This document shows positions 17,550 to 25,694 of a DNA stretch of 37,737 nt, piece by piece. Under the pieces are notes generated by a model that made no database searches, had not been told where the DNA came from, and was given only the letters and a program-made list of their open reading frames with translations. The stretch is from contig DAIAOV010000018.1 in the NCBI GenBank assembly GCA_027437055.1, positions 1-37,737 on the forward strand, given 5' to 3'. Source of the stretch: Legionella sp. (lineage in GTDB: Bacteria > Pseudomonadota > Gammaproteobacteria > Legionellales > Legionellaceae). Position 1 is the stretch's first letter. Each line of letters starts with the position of its first letter. The position numbers were made by a program, and so were the translations under genes.

Positions 17550-17735
17550 TTAACGACCTGAACCACCGCCAACACCACCACCATGGCCACCGCCGTGTCC
17601 ACCAGTTCCTCCGGTTCCGCCATACCCCTTATTATCACCGGCACTATTTGGCATAGTACAAGAACTCAGTAATTGAGATGTACTGGCAATTGCAACTAGA
17701 ACAACGAGCAGACGTAACATTTTAAATCCTGACAT
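17550..17735 (-). CDS. Small Gly-rich lipoprotein
   Basis: A 61-residue protein. Basic residues, then a hydrophobic stretch (MLRLLVVLVAIAS), lead to a lipobox-like LSSC with the acylated Cys at 26. The mature part is about 35 residues, nearly half glycine with interspersed His (GGHGGGHGGGVGGGSG). His/Gly-rich tails can bind metals, but this is inference. The first ATG is preferred because AAGGAG lies 7 bases upstream; a second ATG five codons on also has an AGGA. The gene is immediately followed upstream, on the promoter side, by a MITE-like element at 17754-17896. Confidence 0.7.
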   Translation of the reverse strand: MSGFKMLRLLVVLVAIASTSQLLSSCTMPNSAGDNKGYGGTGGTGGHGGGHGGGVGGGSGR

Positions 17736-17753
17736 ATTAGTACTCCTTGTAAT

Positions 17754-17896
17754 AGACCTCTTGCATAGCTAGCAAATTTTGCTTGAGTGCAAGGATAAGT
17801 GTTTCGAGGAGCGGAGTTTACATACGCGTAAATGAACACCGCAGAAACACTTATAACACAGCAATCGAACAAAAGCTGCAGTTATGCAAGAGATCT
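17754..17896. mobile_element. MITE-like 143-bp element
   Basis: The ends AGACCTCTTGCATA (17754-17767) and TATGCAAGAGATCT (17883-17896) are inverted repeats matching at 13 of 14 positions. A perfect internal inverted repeat, ATAAGTGTTTC (17795-17805) with its complement at 17844-17854, flanks a GC-rich centre that is itself nearly palindromic. The element has no reading frame. This nested structure is characteristic of non-autonomous transposon derivatives mobilised by an IS with similar ends. It lies in the promoter region of the small lipoprotein gene. Confidence 0.65.
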
Positions 17897-17988
17897 AGTC
17901 AATAAATCCATCTAGAAAACCATCATATAGATTAATAACCTCCTTATCAATAAATCATAAAAAGATTAGGGTGTGTTGACAATTCTAT

Positions 17989-18228
17989 CTATTGATTCTG
18001 CTGTTCCCTACATTTCTGTTGTGCCATTTTCTCACAATTTTCTTGGCAATTTCTTTGACTTGATGTGAGACACATACTATTGATACATGTTTGTTTAATA
18101 TCAGACACACATTTTAAACGATTATACTTATCAGATCCCAAAACATCTGGGGGAATTGTAGCGGCAAATAAAGAAAATGAGCTGAAAATAAGAAAGAATA
18201 AAGACAACAGCTTATTAATGCAGCACAT
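17989..18228 (-). CDS. Small secreted Cys-rich protein
   Basis: A 79-residue precursor. Residues 1-23 form a Sec signal (KLLSLFFLIFSSFSLFAA) with likely cleavage after FAA. The mature protein of about 56 residues carries six cysteines in the order C-x8-C-x4-C-x8-C-x3-C-x7-C, which suggests up to three disulphides and a periplasmic or exported location. No family is recognised. AAGGAG precedes the ATG at good spacing, so the start is sure. It appears monocistronic; the tautomerase-like gene upstream is separated by a hairpin at 18301-18323. Confidence 0.7.
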   Translation of the reverse strand: MCCINKLLSLFFLIFSSFSLFAATIPPDVLGSDKYNRLKCVSDIKQTCINSMCLTSSQRNCQENCEKMAQQKCREQQNQ

Positions 18229-18300
18229 AATAGCTCCTTTTTCTTTCGGACTCTGTATAAACTATAGCTTTTAATCAACTTTTATCCAGTTTTTACCTAG

Positions 18301-18323
18301 ATCGGGCTAAAGACCTAACCGAC
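18301..18323. terminator. Weak hairpin after the tautomerase-like gene
   Basis: ATCGGGCT and AGACCTAACCGAC can form an imperfect stem. On the minus strand it begins with GTCGG and ends with CCCGAT, so it resembles a degenerate member of the GTCGGGC palindrome family at 126, 6662 and 8321. Its position just after a minus-strand stop suits a terminator. Confidence 0.35.
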
Positions 18324-18333
18324 AAACAAAATG

Positions 18334-18729
18334 TCAAGAAACGGCAGGAGTACGCTCACTGATATGATAATCTTGATCCGGAGTTCCCAAATTAGCAATT
18401 CGCACCCTAGGAATACAAGTTAATTGCTGTTTTTCTACCTGAGGAACAATATAACTTTCCAAGATTTTCATTAACTGTAGCGCTAAGTGTTTTTTTATTG
18501 CGATTCTCTGCTCTGTTTCGACCCAGTATAATTCAAGATACATTTTGGTTTTTTTTTCATCACCCAAACCAAAATATGAAAAATCCTCTTGAATCACTCC
18601 ACTCTGACAAGTGCTTACATCAACATAAGGCGCATCACGAAGCACCTCATGAATGGCTGCAAATAACTCGCTAAAATCTAGTTGAGCCATATCAATATTC
18701 TTTGATATTCGAAGAGAAATTTGTGGCAT
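18334..18729 (-). CDS. Tautomerase-superfamily-like protein
   Basis: The start at 18729 is chosen because AAGGA lies 6-7 bases upstream; the frame extends further but without a ribosome site. This gives 131 residues beginning Met-Pro, so removal of Met would expose an N-terminal proline, the catalytic base of 4-oxalocrotonate tautomerase, MIF and 5-carboxymethyl-2-hydroxymuconate isomerase (CHMI) enzymes. The order of a short strand, a long helix (FSELFAAIHEVL), a strand with an acidic loop (TKMYLELYWVETEQR) and a second helix (KKHLALQLMKILESYI) is that of a CHMI/DUF1904-type double tautomerase unit. Similarity is by layout rather than strong motifs. It is divergent from the membrane protein at 18804. 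Confidence 0.6.
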   Translation of the reverse strand: MPQISLRISKNIDMAQLDFSELFAAIHEVLRDAPYVDVSTCQSGVIQEDFSYFGLGDEKKTKMYLELYWVETEQRIAIKKHLALQLMKILESYIVPQVEKQQLTCIPRVRIANLGTPDQDYHISERTPAVS

Positions 18730-18803
18730 GAGATTCCTTAATCCTTTAATTAATAAAAATTTCATCTATAGACTATATTAGAAAATAAAGTCGGAGAAAA
18801 ATA

Positions 18804-19358
18804 GTGTCCTTAAATCTAATTCTAGGTTTTATCCCCTGGCTTTTATATTTGATTATTTCTGGTAATAATTTATTAAAATTTAAAATTGCTATCATTGTAG
18901 GATTAATTGCTTCTCTTGTCTGCCAGATGCCCACGTTAAAGAAAGGATTTATTCTGAGCTGGGGAACCGTATTCTTTTTTTTATTTATGACTGTAAGTGT
19001 TGTCTGGTTGACTAATTCATGGGTTATTGAAAATGCAGGGATTATTTCCAATGGTAGCTTGACCCTCATCGTATTGATTTCCATTCTTGTTAAAAGACCA
19101 TTCACGATACAATATGCAAAGGAGCAGGTTCCTGAAGAAAAATGGAATAACCTTGTTTTCATTGAAATTAATTATTTATTATCTCTAATTTGGCTGCTAA
19201 TGTTTTTCCTTGGACTTGGGGTATCTGTATTTCGTAAATATCTCCCAGAATATACTCATTGGTTACTGAGCGTTTTTTCCTATACTCCGATCATTCTCGG
19301 AACCTGGATTAGTAACTGGTTTCCGGATTGGTATAAAAAAAGACAAAATATAATATAA
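18804..19358 (+). CDS. Six-span integral membrane protein, unknown function
   Basis: A 184-residue protein starting at GTG, with GGAG 7 bases upstream. It is almost entirely hydrophobic, with about six membrane segments (beginning LILGFIPWLLYLII; others FFFLFMTVSVVWL, LLSLIWLLMFFLGLGVSVF and LLSVFSYTPIILGTWI). It ends in a short basic tail (YKKRQN). No transport or enzyme motif is recognised. It is divergently transcribed from the tautomerase-like gene across 74 bp and followed by a small hairpin terminator. Confidence 0.75.
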   Translation: MSLNLILGFIPWLLYLIISGNNLLKFKIAIIVGLIASLVCQMPTLKKGFILSWGTVFFFLFMTVSVVWLTNSWVIENAGIISNGSLTLIVLISILVKRPFTIQYAKEQVPEEKWNNLVFIEINYLLSLIWLLMFFLGLGVSVFRKYLPEYTHWLLSVFSYTPIILGTWISNWFPDWYKKRQNII

Positions 19359-19379
19359 AAAGCATCTGTATGCCTTTTA
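19357..19379 (+). terminator. Hairpin terminator after the membrane protein
   Basis: AAAAGCAT and ATGCCTTTT pair with one bulged C around a CTGT loop and end in T residues. It begins at the stop codon. Confidence 0.5.
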
Positions 19380-19476
19380 TAAAGAACCAGTGTTATTTAA
19401 TTCACAATGATCTAATTAACTACAAATAATGTATAATAAATCAATTTCGCATTAATATAACCAATTCGAAATAAAA

Positions 19477-20232
19477 ATGACCACTCCATCTGAAATTGTG
19501 ACTAAAGAAATTAAATTAAAAACACTCTTATCTGAACCATTAAAAGCACTAATTGCCAGATCAGAGTTTAAATTTCAAATAGTGAATGGAGAAGAATATG
19601 AGCTATTAGAAGAGATGGATCTTCTAATAGAGCAAGTTTTTCCTTCAGGAGAAGCCGAAGAATATAAGCCAAGTCAAATTCTTTATGAGGAAAACGATCC
19701 CCTTTGTATTGCTTGTTTAAAAAATGGAATAGTCCAAGGCTGCATGGCTGCCAATTTTGATCTTGAAAATAATTCTGTAACATTGCTTTCTTTAGCTGTA
19801 GATAAACAATACCGCAATCAAAAACTGGGTTCTATGTTCATGTTAGCCTTACATGATCTGTGCTGTGAATTAGATATTACGAACATATCACTCATATCAT
19901 CTAATGCGGGTAAGACTTTTTATGAAAGTTTTGGATTCAAACCGATGGCCCATAATTCATATGAAGCGACCATCCCTTTTGAACAATCTATCATTGCAAG
20001 AAAAACATTCAATACTTCATCTTCTACTCAAGAAAAAATGGCCGATCCGGCAATAACAAATAAAAAAAGGGTGCATCAATGCCTGCTAAACAGTTCGATT
20101 TTTAAACCTGTAGAAACTCAAGATAATATCGAAAAGAAAAACGAAACCAGACCCTTTAAGAAAAAAAAATCACAGTCTCCTTCATTAAAATACTCCTTTC
20201 CTCAGGACAAAAACACAACCAAGAGGTACTGA
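19477..20232 (+). CDS. GNAT-like acetyltransferase with basic C-terminal tail
   Basis: A 251-residue protein. Residues about 40-170 carry a GNAT fold. LCIACLKNGIVQGCMAA and VTLLSLAVDKQYRNQKLGSMFMLAL are the strand 4 and acetyl-CoA pyrophosphate-loop regions (the loop R-N-Q-K-L-G-S fits the Q/RxxGxG/A pattern loosely). ISLISSNAGKTFYESFGF is the typical C-terminal motif. A tail of about 80 residues follows that is polar and Lys-rich (PFKKKKSQS near 228), with nuclear-localisation-like clusters and no known domain. The tail is unusual for a housekeeping GNAT and would suit a host-directed enzyme; that is inference. It is monocistronic and convergent with the biosynthetic cluster. Confidence 0.78.
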   Translation: MTTPSEIVTKEIKLKTLLSEPLKALIARSEFKFQIVNGEEYELLEEMDLLIEQVFPSGEAEEYKPSQILYEENDPLCIACLKNGIVQGCMAANFDLENNSVTLLSLAVDKQYRNQKLGSMFMLALHDLCCELDITNISLISSNAGKTFYESFGFKPMAHNSYEATIPFEQSIIARKTFNTSSSTQEKMADPAITNKKRVHQCLLNSSIFKPVETQDNIEKKNETRPFKKKKSQSPSLKYSFPQDKNTTKRY

Positions 20233-20369
20233 AATGCCTTTGTCATTGAGAAAAGTCTTAGCGAAATATTTGTCGCGAATGAAATGAGCTTGAAGAGAAT
20301 CTGAGGGGATTTTTTACTCGCAAGTTGCAGTATGCGTCCCATTGCTATTTTTAAAAGCATTTAATGTCA

Positions 20370-21164
20370 CTAATTGTGAAAGTTAGCGATAGCAACAAAC
20401 CAGTTTTTCGCATTCAATACCTCTGTCGCTATATGTTTATTATTATAATTTTCCAATTGATTTAATATGGATTGTATTTGTTGGTAAGGAACGGGGTTGC
20501 TATTTTTTAAACCGTTTAAAATATCACTGGCGTGCTCATTGAGATCTTGTAACTGGTTTTTTTGAAGTGTAATACTGGGGTATTGACTAATAAGTGTTAC
20601 CGATGACTTTACTTGTAAAAAAAATTGCTGCCATTGCCGGATAACATCCCTTTTGGCGAAATAGAGTTGACTTAAATCAGATGTCCAGCTTAGCCATTGT
20701 TCTAAAAACAAAGCGGATATTTCTCCAGAAGGACTCAATGCCCAATCAAATAAAGACGATTGATTCGAGTTAGCCCATTGATTGGCTATGAGCATATCAT
20801 CCAATGGATGATTAGAAAGAATAAAATCCGAATTCTTGGGTAAATAATCAATACTGTTTAATAAAGTATGTGGTATTGGATAAATTTCAGTATTTGGAAG
20901 AATTGATTTGTACCGATTATATAATATAGATAATGATTTTTCTGATGGCTCGACAAGATACAGCTTTCCTTGAAAGAGACATTTCTGCAAAGCTAATCCA
21001 ATCTTGGTAGATGTACCAGGCGCAATTTCAATCACAGTCATGTTCGGAGCAAGTTGATACTCTAAAAGCAATGCAGCCCATACAGTTGCCATACAGGTAT
21101 CCCAATGTGAATAACTATTCAAATATTCATCGGGTAATTGCTTATGCGTTGTTATTCCAAACAT
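20370..21164 (-). CDS. SAM-dependent methyltransferase-like protein, last gene of the cluster
   Basis: The ATG at 21164 is preferred: it gives a 264-residue protein that overlaps the NadR-like gene by 13 bp. Residues about 40-80 hold a Rossmann start, MTVIEIAPGTSTKIGLAL, and LYLVEPSEKSLSIL, matching methyltransferase motifs I (E/DxAPGxG-like) and post-I. FILSNHPLDDML resembles motif IV (the NPPF/Y position), though with HPLDD instead of a canonical acidic Pro-Pro motif. The C-terminal half is helical and unassigned. It may methylate a carboxylate, amine or hydroxyl of the product, or may be a degenerate fold with another role. Overlapping genes make co-translation with the NadR-like gene likely. 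Confidence 0.7.
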   Translation of the reverse strand: MFGITTHKQLPDEYLNSYSHWDTCMATVWAALLLEYQLAPNMTVIEIAPGTSTKIGLALQKCLFQGKLYLVEPSEKSLSILYNRYKSILPNTEIYPIPHTLLNSIDYLPKNSDFILSNHPLDDMLIANQWANSNQSSLFDWALSPSGEISALFLEQWLSWTSDLSQLYFAKRDVIRQWQQFFLQVKSSVTLISQYPSITLQKNQLQDLNEHASDILNGLKNSNPVPYQQIQSILNQLENYNNKHIATEVLNAKNWFVAIANFHN

Positions 21165-22132
21165 GACATAAATGCCTCTATGTGATTTATAGCACAATGT
21201 ATTCTTGCATCACCGGTGCCACTCACCACCGCAAATGGTCGCTGATTTGTCGTTAGTAGTTCAACACGCCGGTGAAAAAAATCTTGTCCCTTTCCAGGTA
21301 AGTAACGTACAGGATCTGCCTCCCATTCAAGGTCAGGACTCATTAATAGATAAAAGTCACAGATCTGTTGTGTCGCTAAAAGAAGAACTTCATCAGAGCA
21401 AATATTAAATAAATAGCGACTCCAAAGAACTGTACTTAAGGGATCTGTATCGCAAAAAAGAATTTTATTGGCCATAGGGGCAATGGTTTTTTCCAAAGCC
21501 ACTTGCCCTTCTGCAATATGAACCATATCGCCTTGTTTTAGCGCAGGTTTTGATTCAAGATAAAATCGGGCATACTCCGGTACCCAACGTGTTTGGTAAT
21601 GTTTGGCAAGTAAGTTTGCGAGGGTTGTTTTACCTGTGGATTCTGGTCCAAAAACACAGATGCGTTTCAAATAGTATTTTTTAGCGCCATCGGATAAATA
21701 ATCCCAATGAGATAATGGCGCTTTTCTAATTACCGTCCCTGAAACTGGGACTAGGGAGCGATGTTTGTCAAAAGGTATGAATAGTGACTCAAGAACGCTT
21801 GCCAAAGGTGAACCATAGTGTTCAGATGCGAATACATAGTCTGGTTTTTCAGGCAGAAGCTCAAGTAAGTTAACTTTCCAGATATCCCAAAAATCAGGAT
21901 GCTCCTCTGGACTCTGCGGCAACGGCGATGGGATATCAAGAATAATGGCATTTGGAAATAATTCTTGAATCCACCGACATCGTAATACAGCGGGAATAGG
22001 AGCATCAATTACATGATCAACCACCACATAAAGCGTGTCGACAAAATGCGTGGCGAACGTGAGCAATAGCTCATGACCTTTGTGCAAAGGCATAAATTTT
22101 CCCAGGACCATTCCCGTTGTTTTACGATCCAT
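21152..22132 (-). CDS. nadR: NadR-like NMN adenylyltransferase / ribosylnicotinamide kinase
   Basis: A 326-residue two-domain enzyme. The N-terminal nucleotidyltransferase domain has GKFMPLHKGH (11-20, the HxGH motif that binds ATP) and VPVSGTVIRK (129-137, the SGTxIR-type signature). The C-terminal P-loop kinase domain has FGPESTGKTT (161-170, Walker A), the WVPEYARFY motif and FCDTDPLST. In the family these make NAD from NMN and NMN from nicotinamide riboside. The regulatory helix-turn-helix of enterobacterial NadR is absent. The start overlaps the A-T-R gene by 11 bp and the end overlaps the last gene by 13 bp, so it is integral to the cluster, not a passenger. It could supply NAD or nucleotidylate a pathway intermediate. 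Confidence 0.9.
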   Translation of the reverse strand: MDRKTTGMVLGKFMPLHKGHELLLTFATHFVDTLYVVVDHVIDAPIPAVLRCRWIQELFPNAIILDIPSPLPQSPEEHPDFWDIWKVNLLELLPEKPDYVFASEHYGSPLASVLESLFIPFDKHRSLVPVSGTVIRKAPLSHWDYLSDGAKKYYLKRICVFGPESTGKTTLANLLAKHYQTRWVPEYARFYLESKPALKQGDMVHIAEGQVALEKTIAPMANKILFCDTDPLSTVLWSRYLFNICSDEVLLLATQQICDFYLLMSPDLEWEADPVRYLPGKGQDFFHRRVELLTTNQRPFAVVSGTGDARIHCAINHIEAFMSCLE

Positions 22133-24920
22133 AAATCCATTCCATATATTTATTCAATAAAGCATCATCTGCAGGAGGACAGCTAATGTCAGTGTTTTCT
22201 AAATAACGATGTGTATTTGTTTGATCGAAGACTATGTCTGTTGCTTGAAATAAATCCATAGAACGAAAGCGCTCAAACAATTGATGTTCGGAGAATAGTC
22301 GACAAAGTGCCATGAACGATGTTGCTATTGAAGTCGTTGACGCATTTTTTGTGCGCCAATCTGTAGTTAAGACGATGTCCTTTTTCTTCATCGCATTAAC
22401 AATCATTTGTAACGAAAAACCCTTGATATTTACAATATGAAAGCAGTTCGCAGGAGCATGGAGCGATAAAAATACAATCGCTTTTGCGGCAAAATTCACT
22501 GGGGTTGCATCAAGATAAATAGTATCCCATGGGCCATCTGGTAATGTTCCTGCCGATTCTAGTCCCTTTACAAACAGAGTTAAATAATCATTATCTGAAG
22601 CTTGACCACTATCGCTATCTCCAGTGATTAAGCCTAGCCTGAAAATACTTACATCCAGTCCACTATTTTGTAAAAAGTATTCTGCAGCCCATTTTGTTTG
22701 AGCATATCCTCCATAAACGTATTTTGTGTTTTCCAGTCGGTCATTTTCCTGACAAATACCGGTATTTTGATTCGTCGCGACAAATACAGATAATGAGGAC
22801 ATATAGAAGATTTTTTTGTATGTGCTAGTTGAGGCAAGCCTTGCAATTTCTTTTGTACCCTCTAGATTGGTTTGTTTTAAATCTGCAAAAGGCTTTACCA
22901 TATTCACTTCCGCCGCACAATGATAGATATGGCTTGTTTCATTGGACAACCGATTCCATGTCATATCATCAAGACCGAATTGCGCCAGTCCAATATCACC
23001 AATAATCACTTTAATTCGATCATTATTATGACAAATAGTACGGTTATATTTCACGGAAGTTTGTATGATTTTATCAAGTGCTGCTGCGTCATTTCTTGCT
23101 CTAACTAGGCATGTTATAGAGCAGGTAGTATTTAAGAGTAATTCTTCTAAAATATGGATTCCCAAAAATCCTGTTGCACCAGTAAGCAATATATGATTCG
23201 ACGAAGAAACAGGTACTGGAATAAAATCAAACTGCTCGATACTTTCTTTTTTCAAAACAGCAGTAGATAACGCATCTGTAGCGATGGAATTATTGTTTTG
23301 AAGCCAAACCGATAAATCATAAATCGTTGGAAGATGATGAATCATTGCAGTAGAAAAATACAATCCTTCCTGTTCACAACAAACAATGAATTTTATAATA
23401 TCCAGAGAACTAGCTCCCAGCGTATGAATCATATGGTCATGTATAGACGGTAGATAGGGTAATTCCAATACCTCTTTGCAAATCTGTTGTAATTGTTGTG
23501 CCACCTTGTCTTCTACATGAGTGTTATAAGATGTTTGATGTTGAAGCTTCATGGTTTTGATGGCATTGAAATCTATTTTTCCATTCGTGTTTTTTGGAAT
23601 GTTATCTACAATGATAATTTGATTAGGTATCATCCAAGAAGGCAAGCAGGAATTCAAAAAATAGCGCAATACATTTGATGTAACACCGTTTGCTTCTACT
23701 ATGGCTAAGAGCTGTTTGGGGTAGTTGTTGGTATTGAACATCACAACGGCCTTATGAACAGAGGGGTGTCGGTTAAGCGTCGCTTCAATTTCTTCAGGGG
23801 CAATGAGTCGACCACTAATTTTTAATTGTCTATCCATACGCCCCAAGTAAATATAATTGCCCTGTTCATCTTGTTTTACTCGGTCACCTGTTCGATAGTA
23901 AATTTTATCATTCAAGTTGATAAATTTTTCTTGAGTCAGCTCTTTATTATTAAGATATCCCAATGCCAAACCTAAACCTGCTATGTATAACTCACCTTCA
24001 GTAGTTGGTTGAAGATCATTATTCAGGATCTGGTATTCAATACCTGCTATAGGGTTTCCTATGGATGCATTTTTCCATTGTTCAGTGCAACATGCCATAC
24101 TGGTACAAACGGTAGCTTCTGTTGGGCCATATATATTGATAAGACGAATTTTTTTTGCCCACTGTAACACAACATCCTGAGGACAAACTTCTCCACCAAT
24201 GATCAGTGTTTTTAATGATGCCGGGATTTGATTCATATCCAAAGTAGTAAGCAGTGATGGCGGGATATCGAAATGGGTGATGTTATTTGTTTTAAGAATA
24301 AAGGATAAATTTTTAGAAAGAGAAAGTAGATTGTCGCTCACCAGACAAAGAGTCGCACCTGAAAGAAAAGCGGTGCCAATATCTGATATAGACGCATCAA
24401 ATTGGGTTGAAAGATACCATAAGGCACGATCACATGGACCAATTTGGAATAATACAATTTGTTGTTGGATAAAGTTGACGATACCCAAATGAGAAACCAT
24501 CACACCTTTAGGTTGTCCTGTACTCCCTGACGTGAAGAGAATGTAGGCAAGATGAGCATCGTATTGCAGCTCTAAATGACAGACTTCAATGCGACATGAT
24601 GGATCAATAATGAGATTAGGTTTTGCTTGATTAAGAAAAAATTTGCGTCGTGATTCAGGAATCCCAGGCTCAATAGGCAAAAAAGCAGCACCAGACATCC
24701 ATGTCGCCAACAACGCAATCAGATATTCCGGTGATTTGCTTATGTTTATTGCAACAAGATGACCTGCTTTTATTCCATTTTGCATTAATTTATTTGAAAG
24801 CGCCTTAACTTTTACTTCCAATTCGGAATAGGTTATTGCAAACACATTATCGACACAAATAGCGATCTTTTCAAGATGTATTTGTACAATAGATTTAAAT
24901 TTCTGAATAAAATCATTCAT
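22122..24920 (-). CDS. NRPS-like A-T-R enzyme (adenylation, carrier, thioester reductase)
   Basis: A 932-residue protein from the ATG at 24920, two bases after the upstream stop. The adenylation domain (about 10-490) has YILFTSGSTGQPKGVMVSH (A3), NIYGPTEAT (A5), YRTGDRV (A7), GRMDRQLKISG (A8) and NTNGKID with the catalytic Lys (A10). The carrier domain has LGASSLD with the phosphopantetheine Ser505. The reductase domain (about 575-932) has LLTGATGFLG for NADPH, and YAQTK as the YxxxK dyad. This is the domain order of Lys2-type and standalone A-T-R enzymes that activate an amino acid and release it as an aldehyde or alcohol. The FDAS motif keeps the Asp that pairs with an alpha-amino group, so an amino-acid substrate is likely. 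There is no condensation domain, so it works on a single unit. Confidence 0.92.
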   Translation of the reverse strand: MNDFIQKFKSIVQIHLEKIAICVDNVFAITYSELEVKVKALSNKLMQNGIKAGHLVAINISKSPEYLIALLATWMSGAAFLPIEPGIPESRRKFFLNQAKPNLIIDPSCRIEVCHLELQYDAHLAYILFTSGSTGQPKGVMVSHLGIVNFIQQQIVLFQIGPCDRALWYLSTQFDASISDIGTAFLSGATLCLVSDNLLSLSKNLSFILKTNNITHFDIPPSLLTTLDMNQIPASLKTLIIGGEVCPQDVVLQWAKKIRLINIYGPTEATVCTSMACCTEQWKNASIGNPIAGIEYQILNNDLQPTTEGELYIAGLGLALGYLNNKELTQEKFINLNDKIYYRTGDRVKQDEQGNYIYLGRMDRQLKISGRLIAPEEIEATLNRHPSVHKAVVMFNTNNYPKQLLAIVEANGVTSNVLRYFLNSCLPSWMIPNQIIIVDNIPKNTNGKIDFNAIKTMKLQHQTSYNTHVEDKVAQQLQQICKEVLELPYLPSIHDHMIHTLGASSLDIIKFIVCCEQEGLYFSTAMIHHLPTIYDLSVWLQNNNSIATDALSTAVLKKESIEQFDFIPVPVSSSNHILLTGATGFLGIHILEELLLNTTCSITCLVRARNDAAALDKIIQTSVKYNRTICHNNDRIKVIIGDIGLAQFGLDDMTWNRLSNETSHIYHCAAEVNMVKPFADLKQTNLEGTKEIARLASTSTYKKIFYMSSLSVFVATNQNTGICQENDRLENTKYVYGGYAQTKWAAEYFLQNSGLDVSIFRLGLITGDSDSGQASDNDYLTLFVKGLESAGTLPDGPWDTIYLDATPVNFAAKAIVFLSLHAPANCFHIVNIKGFSLQMIVNAMKKKDIVLTTDWRTKNASTTSIATSFMALCRLFSEHQLFERFRSMDLFQATDIVFDQTNTHRYLENTDISCPPADDALLNKYMEWIYGS

Positions 24921-24922
24921 AG

Positions 24923-25687
24923 TTATTTTTGTGCGGTTATAATACAACGAGGACTATCTTTGATGAGAGAAGCACCAGATATATCGCCACTTAATCGGAT
25001 GATCCTGAAGCCACAAGATTTCAGCATATCACTCAAGTCTCTTGCAAAATATATTCTTGACTCTCCTGATTTGGACAGTGTTCTGCCATCTGGAAAGATG
25101 TAGTTCCAGGTGGATATCAGCATGCCACGCTGTAAATCGGCTTTAGAGTATTTGTTAACGATTAACTCGCCCTCCAATAGATTTTTTTTCAAAGTAACAT
25201 GTTCAGTGAAATTTTTAAAAATATAAGCCGGATTCGTATAGTCCAGTAGAAAACGACCACCTGTTTTTAAACTGTTGTAGCAGTTTTTAATCATTTTTAA
25301 ATTGATGGTATCGTTATCGCTGTAACCAAAACTGGTATACCAATTTAGTCCAGCATCTGCAATTCTTGGACTAATAAATGTCAGTGCATCTCCGTGATGA
25401 AATTCACAAGCAAGTTTATTGTTTTTTGCTTTAATTTTTGCACGGTCAATGTAGGGCTTAGACTGATCGACCCCCACCGAATAAATAGTCCTTGCAGCCA
25501 GTTCACAAGCAATTTCTCCCGTTCCACAACATTGATCAAATACAACTTGTCCTGGCTGAAGTTGAAGCTCATTGATAATAAAATCAACCTCTTTTGTCAG
25601 TTTTTCAGGTTGTTCACGTTCTAGCAGTAAATCAGCAAAATGGTCATCAAAAAACAGATTCCACCAGGGCTTTTCATTTTTTATCAT
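24923..25687 (-). CDS. Class I SAM-dependent methyltransferase
   Basis: The ATG at 25687, 7 bp after the asparagine-synthetase stop, gives 254 residues and the typical opening EKPWWNLFFDDHFADLLLE. Motif I is VVFDQCCGTGEIACELA, motif post-I VGVDQSKPYIDRA, an acidic motif II HGDALTF, and the core ends with LKTGGRFLLDY. This is a small-molecule methyltransferase of the general class I fold (methyltransferase-domain-25 type). The predicted target is an N, O or C atom of the cluster's product. It is separated by only 2 bp from the A-T-R gene. Confidence 0.9.
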   Translation of the reverse strand: MIKNEKPWWNLFFDDHFADLLLEREQPEKLTKEVDFIINELQLQPGQVVFDQCCGTGEIACELAARTIYSVGVDQSKPYIDRAKIKAKNNKLACEFHHGDALTFISPRIADAGLNWYTSFGYSDNDTINLKMIKNCYNSLKTGGRFLLDYTNPAYIFKNFTEHVTLKKNLLEGELIVNKYSKADLQRGMLISTWNYIFPDGRTLSKSGESRIYFARDLSDMLKSCGFRIIRLSGDISGASLIKDSPRCIITAQK

Positions 25688-25694
25688 TGTAGGT

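Noticed and set aside
22122-24920. A housekeeping Lys2-type aminoadipate reductase
   Set aside because: Bacteria of this type make lysine by the diaminopimelate route, and the gene is locked into an operon with tailoring enzymes.
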